From contig NC_086378.1 of NCBI RefSeq assembly GCF_036588685.1, forward strand, positions 26,947,578 to 27,011,577: 64,000 bases of DNA. The letters run 5' to 3'. The notes below the pieces were generated by a model. The model did no database searches and had not been told where the DNA came from. It saw nothing but the letters and a program-made list of their open reading frames with translations. The stretch is from Mytilus trossulus (Eukaryota; Mollusca; Bivalvia; Mytilida; Mytilidae). Position numbers and translations under genes: made by a program. Below are positions 55,540-64,000 of the stretch, in pieces (the first letter of the stretch is position 1; each line of letters opens with the position of its first letter).

Positions 55540-57055
55540 TTGTTGTGTTATGATTCGTATTTTACAGGCAAACAGCCTACCTGGACCTTATATCTATTTA
55601 TCAAATGACTTTCTTAAATGTAAATTTTCTGTTTTGTGTTTGCTTACGTTCAGTTACAATAGAGAATTTTAGGTTTTTGACGTACGTAATACACAACGTA
55701 CCTTAACATTTCAAAAAATGTTCATTGTTATCTCCCGTTGACCATTTAACTTGTAAATTAAACAAAAATAATATATTTTGACGTACGTAATACACCTTAA
55801 CTTTGTCGTTGTAAAATTGTGTTTGTCTTCCTTTTTCCAATAAGTTCAAATCTATTTAAAATAGCGTATTCCGACAGCAAGAGTTTACACTTTTTTTTAT
55901 ATCTGAACATACGTAACGAAAAAGCAAACTTTGCTCGCAGGGGACACAGGTATATTTTGAGTGATATACAGTTAACAATGATTCTTATTTTCGTAAAAAA
56001 AAGACTTCTTTTCAAACTAATTTGTGAATATGGCGTGCCGGAGAGTATACGGGGAAATGAGCTCTTGGATTCTATATCTATTCTAAAAAGGATAAAATTT
56101 ATCAAAGATTAAGGACATTGTACAAGTTTAGTAATTCAGGTTTATATATACATGTAGGTTGTAGTGTTTTTATAATATTTAGGCATATCAAAATACCTGG
56201 ATTATTTGATCATCAGATCGTTTTTGGTGTTATTTTATTTGGTTGTCATTAACATAAGTTAGGGCTTTTGTTAATATTTGTAAGCATACCAAACATATTT
56301 TTTTGTCTTATTGATAACTCAGCTTTTATTCACTTTTTAATGAATGATCTCTGTCGTGTGTGCCACAATCTATCAAAAAAAACTTTTACCTGGAAAATCA
56401 ATTAAGGCAAGTGAAAAAAAACATATCATGGTGTGATCAATTTGCTATGTTTAGAATCCATTTGATGATGTAGATTCAGGAGTGTCAACAGGGGTGTTAC
56501 AAACGGACGTATCCGCCGGACCGACAGCGCAATTGAAGGTAGCATTGTGTTACTATTACCATTCGAAGCATCCCTGATGAAAGGTTATTACTCTAGAAAT
56601 AAAGAAAGCTGTCGCGCGAAAAGAAAAGGTCGGCGTTTCGACAAAAAAAATCCCAAGCGACATGTTTGTTATCCAAGGCGAGATACGGTATCAAATGATG
56701 CAGAGTGGGTTATCATATCTCAACCATGTATGTCAAAGAAGCGTGACCTGATGCTAAGAGTATTGGACCCTTTGACGACAATCAGCGTACAAACTTAAGA
56801 AATTGACCTTCACAGGCAATTTTGTGTTGACCTAGCTGTCAATCAAAACAATATCTTACCATAACAGGTGAACCATGTAGAGTAGGGTTTTCGGAAATAA
56901 CAATCTTAATATTTTTTTCCTGTTGTATTGCCTTAAATATTTGAGCCAAATTAGAGGCATAAGCAACAATCAACGCTAAATGAAGCAGCATATTTGATTC
57001 GTTTAAAATTACAGTCGTTTCAATTTGGGTAGCTATCAGACTATATCTGCTTTAT
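55540..57055. other. No gene recognised
   Basis: AT-rich spacer. An 83-codon basic frame at 56547-56798 (+) has no recognisable motif. GACGTACGTAATACAC occurs twice (near 55680 and 55780), a short local repeat. Confidence 0.4.
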
Positions 57056-57063
57056 GATAAAAG

Positions 57064-57255
57064 AGGGTCTAAAGATACCAGAGATACTGTCAACCTCATA
57101 GATTGAAACTAAACTGACAACGCCACGGCCTAAAACAAAAAGACAAACAGACAAATAATAAAGAAGACACAAAAACTAACGACTACGCAACACGGACCCA
57201 CCAAAAACTGGGGGATCTCAGGTGCTTTGGAAGGGTACGCAAATCCTGCTCCCGT
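57064..57255 (+). repeat. Dispersed repeat, left arm of an inverted pair
   Basis: AAGATACCAGAGATACTGTC, AAACTGACAACGCCACGGCC, CCACCAAAAACTGGGGGATC and TCAGGTGCTTTGGAAGGGTA. Its inverse lies at 57685-57905. Confidence 0.75.
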
Positions 57256-57684
57256 CGTGTTGCTTATGTTAAATACAAATCAGGTAAAAAGTATAATTCG
57301 GTAGGTCACAGGGAATGGTATTGTAGATAATCCAGACTAGATTAGGAACAGGGGCGGATCCAGAAAGTTTAAAAAGAGGGTTCCAGAAAAAAAAGAAAAA
57401 AAAACAGTTGGTGTCTTCTTTATTGCAATATTCACGTATTTTCTTTTTCAATTTTCGAAAAAAAAAAGGGTAGAATCCTATCACAGACCCCCACCCCTGG
57501 TACAGCCACTAAGTAAATTATTTGTAAGTTTTTATCCGCAGTACATGGTAAGCTTGCATGGTCTGCAGGCAAATTACCGAAATTGATGCTCTGGATTCCA
57601 TAATTGATGACCCTGACCTTTGCCTTTTTTATTTGGTTTAAATTTCTTTTCAGATTCATAATTTTTTTTAAAAAATGTTTAAAT

Positions 57685-57905
57685 GATATAACAGGATCTG
57701 CTTACCCTTCCGGAGCACCTGAGATCACCCCTAGTTTTTGGTGGTGTTCGTGTTGTTTATTCTTTAGTTTTCTATGTTGTGTCATGTGTACTATTGTTTT
57801 TCTGTTTGTCTTTTTCGTTTTTAGCCATGGCGTTGTCAGTTTGTTTTAGATTTACGAGTTTGACTGTCCCTTTGGTATCTTTCGTCACTCTTATTATTGT
57901 TCAGT
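57685..57905 (-). repeat. Dispersed repeat, right arm of an inverted pair
   Basis: ACCCTTCCGGAGCACCTGAG, ATCACCCCTAGTTTTTGGTG, AGCCATGGCGTTGTCAGTTT and CTGTCCCTTTGGTATCTTTC are the reverse complement of 57064-57255, with moderate divergence. A further fragment is at 62265-62345. Confidence 0.75.
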
Positions 57906-58439
57906 ATAACTCGTTTCCTCGATGTATCTAACAGTTATTGTGTTTCGAGTCATATAAATCACGAGTCAAACGTTTAAGTTATTAAACTTGTTTATTTTAA
58001 ATTATACTTGATGCACAAAATGTTCTCGAAGTGTAAAACTTACAACTAGTTACCAATAATCAAACTAAAATGGCCAAATCGAACTGAAAAGTCTTAAACA
58101 TGTTAAATGACTGAGAAACAAAAACATGTTTAGATTTTTCAGTTTTTACAGTTCAATTTTCAAATCACAGTCTGTGCTGTAATGCAAATCAGTTTAGACT
58201 GTTTAAACTCACTCACCTCTCATCTCTCACGAGTTGGTATGACAAATGAAAAGGAATCGTCCTTTTTAAATTAACCTCAAGGAGTGTAATTTGAAAAATT
58301 GTCTGAAAAGGTTTTTAAATATTGACAATTTTATCTTGTAAGAACAAAATAAAAACAAATATTGCATGGCCTTATTCTACCACCATAGGAATATATCATT
58401 TATAAATTCAGCCCTTCTCCTTGCAAGTCCAACACATAA

Positions 58440-58665
58440 TTCAACAGAGTTAACCTTTACACTGGTCAACCCGTCGACCTATGCATTTATCGACTTTTCA
58501 ACATATCAACCTGTCAACCTGTCTGTAAAACTTTACAAATGTCAACCTGTCGACCTATGCCTTTATCGACTTTTTAACATGTCGACCTGTCAACCTTTCA
58601 ACCTTAACACTTGTCAACCTTTCTGGTGTAAACCTGTCGACATGTTACTCTGTCAACTTATGTAC
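58440..58665. repeat. Low-complexity repeat of CAACCTGTCGACCT / GTCAACCTGTC
   Basis: Variants of TCAACCTGTCGACCTATGC and TTTATCGACTTTTCAACAT alternate. The 127-codon frame over it is Thr/Cys/Pro-periodic and is not taken as a gene. Confidence 0.7.
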
Positions 58666-58964
58666 AAACATGACTTAGCCGATTTACTTCTTAAGTTAAA
58701 CCGATTGATGGGGTGCACAGATACACTTTTATGGCGAAATTTCGATTGAGCCTATTTTGTCCAAGCTTGCTAACATTTTTCTTAACTGCAATTATCTTGT
58801 TTTGCAGCCATGTTTTGGTTCTGCCTTTCGATTTTGAAAATACTCTTCCAAAATCGGTCTCATCATAAATTCGAGGGTCCTGCCTGTTATTTCAAATTTG
58901 ATCTAGGCCCCTCCCAAATAGATATGATTGTTATGAAAAAAGCTTATGTTTAACGCATAAATAT

Positions 58965-59079
58965 AGAATAACCATATATTGTCTCGAAATATCAATGCTT
59001 AGAATAGCCTCGCTTTTTACCCATTCCTAAGCCTTGTACAAATAATATTGATATTTCGAGACAATTTACGGTTATTCTG
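58965..59079. repeat. Foldback element (arms ~32 bp)
   Basis: AGAATAACCATATATTGTCT with CGAAATATCAAT pairs with ATTGATATTTCGAGACAATT with TACGGTTATTCT around a ~50-bp loop. Confidence 0.88.
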
Positions 59080-59124
59080 TATTTAACTTTTAATGATGTC
59101 ATCGATCATTTACATGGGTTGGTT

Positions 59125-59235
59125 TTTTTTTTTGGGGGGGGGGGAGACTCTAACATTGAAATTTTTGTTTAAAAAATTATCTAATGGGAAAAAATATATT
59201 CATTTTATATTCTCCCCCCCCCCCCGAAAATCGAA
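59125..59235. repeat. Inverted poly-G/poly-C pair
   Basis: A T9-G10 run (59127-59146) and a C13 run (59212-59226) are about 70 bp apart and complementary, forming a hairpin-prone stretch. Confidence 0.8.
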
Positions 59236-59239
59236 TGGT

Positions 59240-60055
59240 TATTGCCTTTTACATTAATGTTATTTTAGAATTAAAACAATATTATAACCATCCGACTGAA
59301 ATCTGAAATACAGAAACCGGCGAAGGGAGACAACCACTATTTATATTATGTCTTATAAGTTCGATGCGTTTCCGTCAAAAACTCTGGTTTTAGTAAACAT
59401 TATTAGTGCGTTTAGGTGCGTCGTCACTTCCGTTCCAATATTGAGCGAGTGGTTTGAAAATTATAAATCTATATTGTACGAATTATGCGGCAAATTGATT
59501 TCTCATAATTGACAAACAGCACTGCTTTCATTGGGATTTGTGATTAAGTACTAACAAAACACCTATTATTTCTAGTTTATCCTGCACAATGACGATTACT
59601 AAGACGCTTGATAAACGTTAATAGTACAGGGATACAGGCGACCCCCTCAATCTGGTAAATGATTTACACACGGATTAATTCTGCAGGGACAACAATATAT
59701 TTGTCATAGAGTTAGGCCAAGTGCTTTGAAACAATTGGTCAATTATTGTATAATGTTAACAGATCCATTATTTTTTTCATTCTGTCAACGATCTGACAGT
59801 CCTTCTTCAATTGGAAAGAATATCTACGGTAGTTTTTTGTGTTCTGGAAATGAACCAAATTATACTATTCATATTTTAATAGTTATTTAGTTAGAAAATA
59901 AAGATATGTAACTAATACACACATTTTTTTTTTTTTTTTTAATTTTCAGTTAAAACATTTTTTTTCACTAGTTTTGTAAGAGGCTAAATCACAATGTAAT
60001 GTTAAGTATGAGTGAAATGATGTTTAAACAAATATAACAACTGCCACATAATTAA
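59240..60055. other. No gene recognised
   Basis: AT-rich spacer with a T17 run near 59925. Confidence 0.4.
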
Positions 60056-60059
60056 AACG

Positions 60060-60310
60060 TGTACACTACCATATCATATTAAATATGGAACTTTGTCCAG
60101 TATTCTAGAGTTGAACCCATGTGATGAAAACAAATCAATAATTACGACCAAATTTTTAATTGGGATTAGATAAATATTTAACTCCTTGCATACAATACCT
60201 TGATGTACGTCGTTCATAATATATATTATAGGCTTCGTAAATTTGAACTAAATCAATATTTTTCATGTTTCATGACATCAATTATTGATACTTAATGTTA
60301 AAAGATCTTT
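60060..60310 (-). pseudogene. Decayed GT31 glycosyltransferase 3' end (fourth copy)
   Basis: Plus-strand ACCATATCATATTAAATATG with GAACTTTGTCCAGT, then ATGTGATGAAAACAAATCAA, CTTGCATACAATACCTTGAT and AGGCTTCGTAAATTTGAACT, run in the same order as the last ~230 bp of copies 2 and 3 (for example 37755-37985 and 48858-49080). Many substitutions and small deletions leave no frame. Further upstream coding sequence is not recognisable. Confidence 0.75.
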
Positions 60311-60844
60311 CATTTTTTTAAGTCTCCATATCTGATTCACATCAGAGTAGGTAGTTTCATAATAACCCAGAAGCCAGCTTTGATTGACGATAAAAGTAAT
60401 GTTAATAATTTAGAAAGAGGTATCATGGAGCACTTTGAAGACCAAGTAGGAAACCTCTGTTTGTGAGGACACTTGTGTAATTAATAATACAGTGAAGAAT
60501 AATCCAGTTCTCCATCTTTGGTTGAAATTTTAAAAGAAGAGACCTTTGATTGACTATCCAGGATTTTCTAATTGGTATGGCTCATGGGTGTTGTTGTGCA
60601 TTGTTTGCCGAAAAAACATAATATTGGTCATGAATGTACATGTATATCAGGTGTTATGCAACATTTGGGTCTTTCAAAATTGATGTACAATATGTATTAA
60701 TAGATTCAGGTTTGTTTCAGATATGATTTCATCAACGAACTCACAACTTTATCCATTCAGAAATAGTATACACGTCTCCTTTTCGTGGTTATCTTCAACT
60801 CCGTATTTTATTTGGATTTGTTTTGTTTTTTTTTATATTTTTTG

Positions 60845-60930
60845 GATTCGAGGGTCCTTGATGAGCCTTTTGTAGACGAAATGCGCGTATGGCGTAAATA
60901 CAAAATTTAATCCTGGTATCTGTGATTACT
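60845..60930 (+). repeat. Fragment of the 341-bp family with decayed hammerhead
   Basis: TTGATGAGCCTTTTGTAGAC, GAAATGCGCGTATGGCGTAA and AATCCTGGTAT. The core has C3 to T and C17 to A, so it should be inactive. Confidence 0.6.
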
Positions 60931-60954
60931 TTATTTACCTACCACCTGTCATAA

Positions 60955-61435
60955 ATAAGGACAACAGTAGTATACCGATGTTCAAAACTCATACATCGAT
61001 AGAAAAAAACAAATCCGGGTCACAAACCAAAACCGAGGGAAACGCATTAAATATAATAGAATGGCGACACAACATTAAAATGTGACACACACAGAAACGA
61101 ACTAAGCATTAGACAAAATCCGATGAGAGTAACAAATATAACATCAAAACTATATACATGAATTTGGGATAGAAAAGTACCGTGCCACGTCTTTTAATAA
61201 TGTGAATTCACACTCAAATATAAAAGGAAACAAACGACACAAAAGAAACACAACATTAAAATGTAACACACATAGAAACGAACTATAATATAACAATGAC
61301 CATATTCCTGACTTTATACAGGACATTATTTTTTTTAAATGGTGGATTGAACCTGGTTTTGTAGCATGCCAAACCTCCCTCTTTTATGGCCATGTTATAT
61401 ATAACATTAAAATGACAACACAACCTTACACGATA
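60955..61435 (+). repeat. Dispersed repeat (same family as 17740-18245), possibly two copies
   Basis: CAACAGTAGTATACCGATGT, AACATTAAAATGTGACACAC, and again AACATTAAAATGTAACACAC near 61251, TTGAACCTGGTTTTGTAGCA and CCAAACCTCCCTCTTTTATG. Confidence 0.7.
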
Positions 61436-61439
61436 ATAC

Positions 61440-61960
61440 TCTCCCCAATCTAGCAGTATTTGGAAGTTGTGTTTCCAATTAAATGATTAAGGTTCATGAT
61501 ATTTCAAGCCCTTGGATAACACATTTCGCAAAGAAAAGTTAAGGAATATGAATAATTGTTTTATTCATGAGTTTGTATTTTCGTATTGTTCCGGATTTTT
61601 CGAGACCAAGATTTTAAACATCCAGGTTTTCATCAACTGTGTTTTTTCTAGTGATTAACTGTGACTTAAAACTAATTTCAATATAATTTAGTAATGGACT
61701 AAGAATGTCCTTCTCGGCCATTGTTTAATTGTGTATATTTTTTTTCAAGATTCTGCTTTGGTCGTCTTTGGGTCAGCACAGATATGAAGATTTTCTGCAT
61801 ACAGCATAATGACAATTTAAAAGTGTTTGATATAAATCAATTCGAATCCCCATTTTATACATAAGAAAATCATTGTACCAAGTCAGGAATTTAAAAGTTG
61901 TTGTGTTTGAGTTTTTGATTTTAATTACTCTTTGATCGTGAATAAACTCATCATAGATAC
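61440..61960. other. No gene recognised
   Basis: AT-rich spacer; a fragment of the CCAAGTCAGGAATTTAAAAG repeat is near 61878. Confidence 0.4.
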
Positions 61961-61969
61961 CAGGACTAA

Positions 61970-62120
61970 ATTTAGTATATACGCCAGACGCGTTTCGTCT
62001 ACAAAAGACTCATCAGTGACGCTCGAACCCAAAAAGGTTAAAAAGGCCCAAAAAAGTACGAAGTTGACGAGCATTAGACCAAAATTCCTAAAAGTGTTGC
62101 CAAATACAGCTAAGGTAATC
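61970..62120 (-). repeat. Truncated solo copy of the 341-bp family
   Basis: ATACGCCAGACGCGTTTCGT, CATCAGTGACGCTCGAACCC and GCCAAATACAGCTAAGGTAA. The frame on the plus strand (VSSTKDSSVTLEPKK to LPNTAKVIYD) keeps the same reading phase as the array and the 55.2-kb copy. Confidence 0.8.
61981..62022 (-). ncRNA. Type I hammerhead ribozyme, complete core, minimal stem III
   Basis: Minus strand: GCGTCA; CTGATGA; GTCT/TTTGT/AGAC; GAA; ACGCGT; C17 (complement of 61987); TGGCGT. Stem I pairs as in the 55.2-kb copy. Stem III is two base pairs with a 2-nt loop, shorter than in the others. Confidence 0.68.
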
Positions 62121-62264
62121 TATGACTTTCCGTTTTGAGTTTTGCGTTCAGTATTTTTGTGATTTTACTTTGTGTTTATCCATATCATAACAAAACATTA
62201 TAACTTCATGTACATATTTTTTTTGAGTGTAATTATTTTAAACGGAAGAAAACAGCTTTAGTAA

Positions 62265-62345
62265 TAAAAGAGGGACGAAAGATACCAGAGGTACATTCAA
62301 ACTTATAAATCGAAAATAAACTGACAACGGCATGGCTAAAAATAA
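62265..62345 (+). repeat. Fragment of the 57064-57255 family
   Basis: GACGAAAGATACCAGAGGTA with AAACTGACAACGGCATGGCT. Confidence 0.6.
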
Positions 62346-62469
62346 AAAGGACCGTGTTTATATGTCCCTTTGGGAAATTTGATGTGTCTGTGTACATCAA
62401 TTAGAACCATAACGTCAAAATAATTATGGATTCCAATGAAGACTATGCTAGAGCATGGGCTTAAGTAGG

Positions 62470-62775
62470 AGAAGTTAAACTGGACACTTTGTCAGAATTG
62501 ATGAAAACATCAGGTCTCTAATAAAACATCGCATTCATTAATTTACCGAAGTCTGTGTGCTAAGGCTATTATATCCCTACGATAAGTATGTTGTTGTTCC
62601 AGTGGACAAAGATTCATAGATATTTTCTCTGTATGTAAATTGTACTACTACAATTGTCTTGTAAAAGAATTAAAAAATAAACGAGCACTCAGGTTATCCC
62701 ACATACAAGAACATATCATCTCACAAGGAAGCGATTTAGGCGAATCATACGTCCTTAATGTTTATGACCCCTTCT
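62470..62775 (+). pseudogene. Penelope-like element, N-terminal part of RT ORF, decayed
   Basis: Across frames it reads YDKYVVVPVDKDS, FSVCKLYYYNCLVKEL and NEHSGYPTYKN. These match the conserved region before RT block 1 in animal Penelope-like elements (VVPADKASNN-like, then a YY/NCL stretch). Stops and frameshifts are frequent. Confidence 0.65.
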
Positions 62776-62779
62776 GTAG

Positions 62780-63510
62780 TCATTTTTTTATGAACTTTTC
62801 AAACTTCAATTGTACCTAAATTATAGATATAACGAATAATATAGATAGGCCATTTTGTAGATATACCAAGAGGGAAACTTGATGCAAAGCATTGTTATTT
62901 ACTGTTTAATTGCATTTAACAGAAAAAGAGTAATGTGTGGCAAATAAACCAAGATTTTTATAGAAAATCCACAACCTTTAATACAGAAATTTGTGTTATA
63001 AAATTTGAAACATACATTACTCACTTGCTTTTCTATAATGTGCTAGTGATTATATTTTACAGAAAGTTCTAACCAACCAAACAGAAAATTCCAAAATACC
63101 TCGTGCTGAGTCACTAAAGTCGATCGCACCCTAAAAGGTGTACTTGATTTGGTCCATATTTTTATTTTTTTTAACCAATAACTACATTAATAAACTTGTT
63201 TAAAGGTAATCAATGCTAGCACTGCATGCAATAATTCCATATATATCAGTCATCAAATTACCAATAATGAGAGTACAAGGATAAAGGGATTTCTATAAAA
63301 ATTCCATGTATCTAGTATTGAATCAACATAAGGGTACATAATTCTTAATAGTTTCAATGAACATTACATTGAACAAAAAATAGGAGGACTTACCTTGTTT
63401 GTATTGGATCCATAAGCTTCTAGAAATTCCGTACAAAAAAAAACGGTACAATGCCGGCACATTTGAATGTTCGACTAAAAAAAAGTCGATTTTGTCCGCA
63501 GTGAATTAGG
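62780..63510. other. Non-homologous stretch inside the Penelope-like element
   Basis: No RT-like sequence is readable between the two Penelope segments. It may be an insertion into, or heavy decay of, the element. No terminal repeats were found. Confidence 0.35.
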
Positions 63511-63514
63511 GTCT

Positions 63515-64000
63515 TCATAAGTACTGTGAAACGGTTTGCTCACGTAGTGGTATTATCCATATGAGGATTCTAATAAAAAGTTCAAAGAATTCCCTGATGG
63601 TTTCAAAATTCGATCTTTCTCTGATATTTTGATTTTTCAACCCTGTATACCATCATTCTCCATGTAAAATTAAAAAATCGTCTAAAAGAAATAATCAACA
63701 TAAAAACCGAAGTTTACACTTTAAATATTTACTTTTGGATACAAAACGGCATATTATGTTAGTAGGGAACTAAAAGGTAAAACAAGCTACACAGAGGAGC
63801 AAGTTACCGGTATGCTGGAGTTTCTCAATATCAACATACTAGTTGACTCAGGAGGTAGAACTAATCAACAAATAGTCGGCATTCCTATGGGAACGAACTG
63901 TGTGTGCCTCTTCCTGCTGACCTCTTCTTATTTTCATTAAAGTCGAAGTTCCTTTAGACACTTGTTTTGTTCAGACACCGTTGTCAATAAAATGGAATTT
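63515..64000 (+). pseudogene. Penelope-like element, central RT domain, decayed; runs off the window
   Basis: Pieces in several frames: SRSGIIHMRIL, LKNRLKEII, GKTSYTEEQVTGMLEFLNIN then ILVDSGGRTNQQIVGIPMGT followed by N. The QQ.VGIPMGTNC block is a hallmark of Penelope RT. An in-frame break follows where APLLADLFL is usual. An endonuclease (GIY-YIG) would lie beyond the right edge if present. Confidence 0.8.

Noticed and set aside
56547-56798. 83-codon basic frame
   Set aside because: Composition only; no family recognised, no splice or promoter context.
58366-58749. 127-codon Thr/Pro/Cys-rich frame
   Set aside because: Driven by the CAACCTGTCGACC low-complexity repeat; no motif outside it.

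Overview
The window looks like AT-rich nuclear DNA from a bivalve mollusc, most likely a mytilid mussel. Genes have introns with GT/AG borders and matching phases. The sequence between genes is packed with short dispersed repeats, minisatellites, foldback elements and decayed retrotransposons, several of which I recognise as typical of mussel DNA. This assignment rests on recognition, not on a search. The ORFs are mostly short and broken, as expected for intergenic or intronic animal DNA.

Layout. 0.9-3.3 kb is a 46-bp satellite with a homogeneous core and decayed edges. 5.3-13.8 kb is one CR1/L2-like LINE: ORF1 carries an SGNH-esterase domain, and ORF2 (endonuclease plus reverse transcriptase) is broken and split by a 3.87-kb insert with terminal inverted repeats (7992-11862). 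15.4-18.9 kb (+) holds the p20/p10 part of a caspase in four exons whose phases fit exactly. 19.7-21.5 kb is a near-perfect 341-bp tandem array. 22.7-50 kb (-) holds three GT31 beta-1,3-glycosyltransferase genes, one with a nonsense codon; a decayed fourth copy lies at 60 kb. 43.7-45.6 kb (-) is a two-exon Crypton-type (DUF3504) tyrosine-recombinase-like gene. The rest holds a TA-flanked MITE (46.7 kb), a decayed LINE reverse transcriptase (50.8 kb), a tRNA-derived SINE (54.6-55.0 kb) and a Penelope-like element that runs off the right edge (62.5-64 kb).

The most interesting signal is a set of type I hammerhead-ribozyme motifs (CTGANGA, short stem II, GAA, tiny stem III, GTC, stem I). They occur in every unit of the 341-bp array and in dispersed relatives of it. 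Two dispersed copies (55.2 and 62.0 kb, - strand) keep the core and a pairable stem I. One divergent copy (16.15 kb) changes both sides of stems I and III together. In the array the 3' strand of stem I is missing, and the missing stretch begins exactly at the predicted cleavage site. This fits the retrozyme or Penelope-linked hammerheads known from animals.

Working picture: a tandem GT31 family on the minus strand, an independent caspase gene and a domesticated-looking recombinase gene, in DNA shaped by LINE, Penelope, SINE and ribozyme-bearing elements. No bacterial, plasmid or phage features are present.
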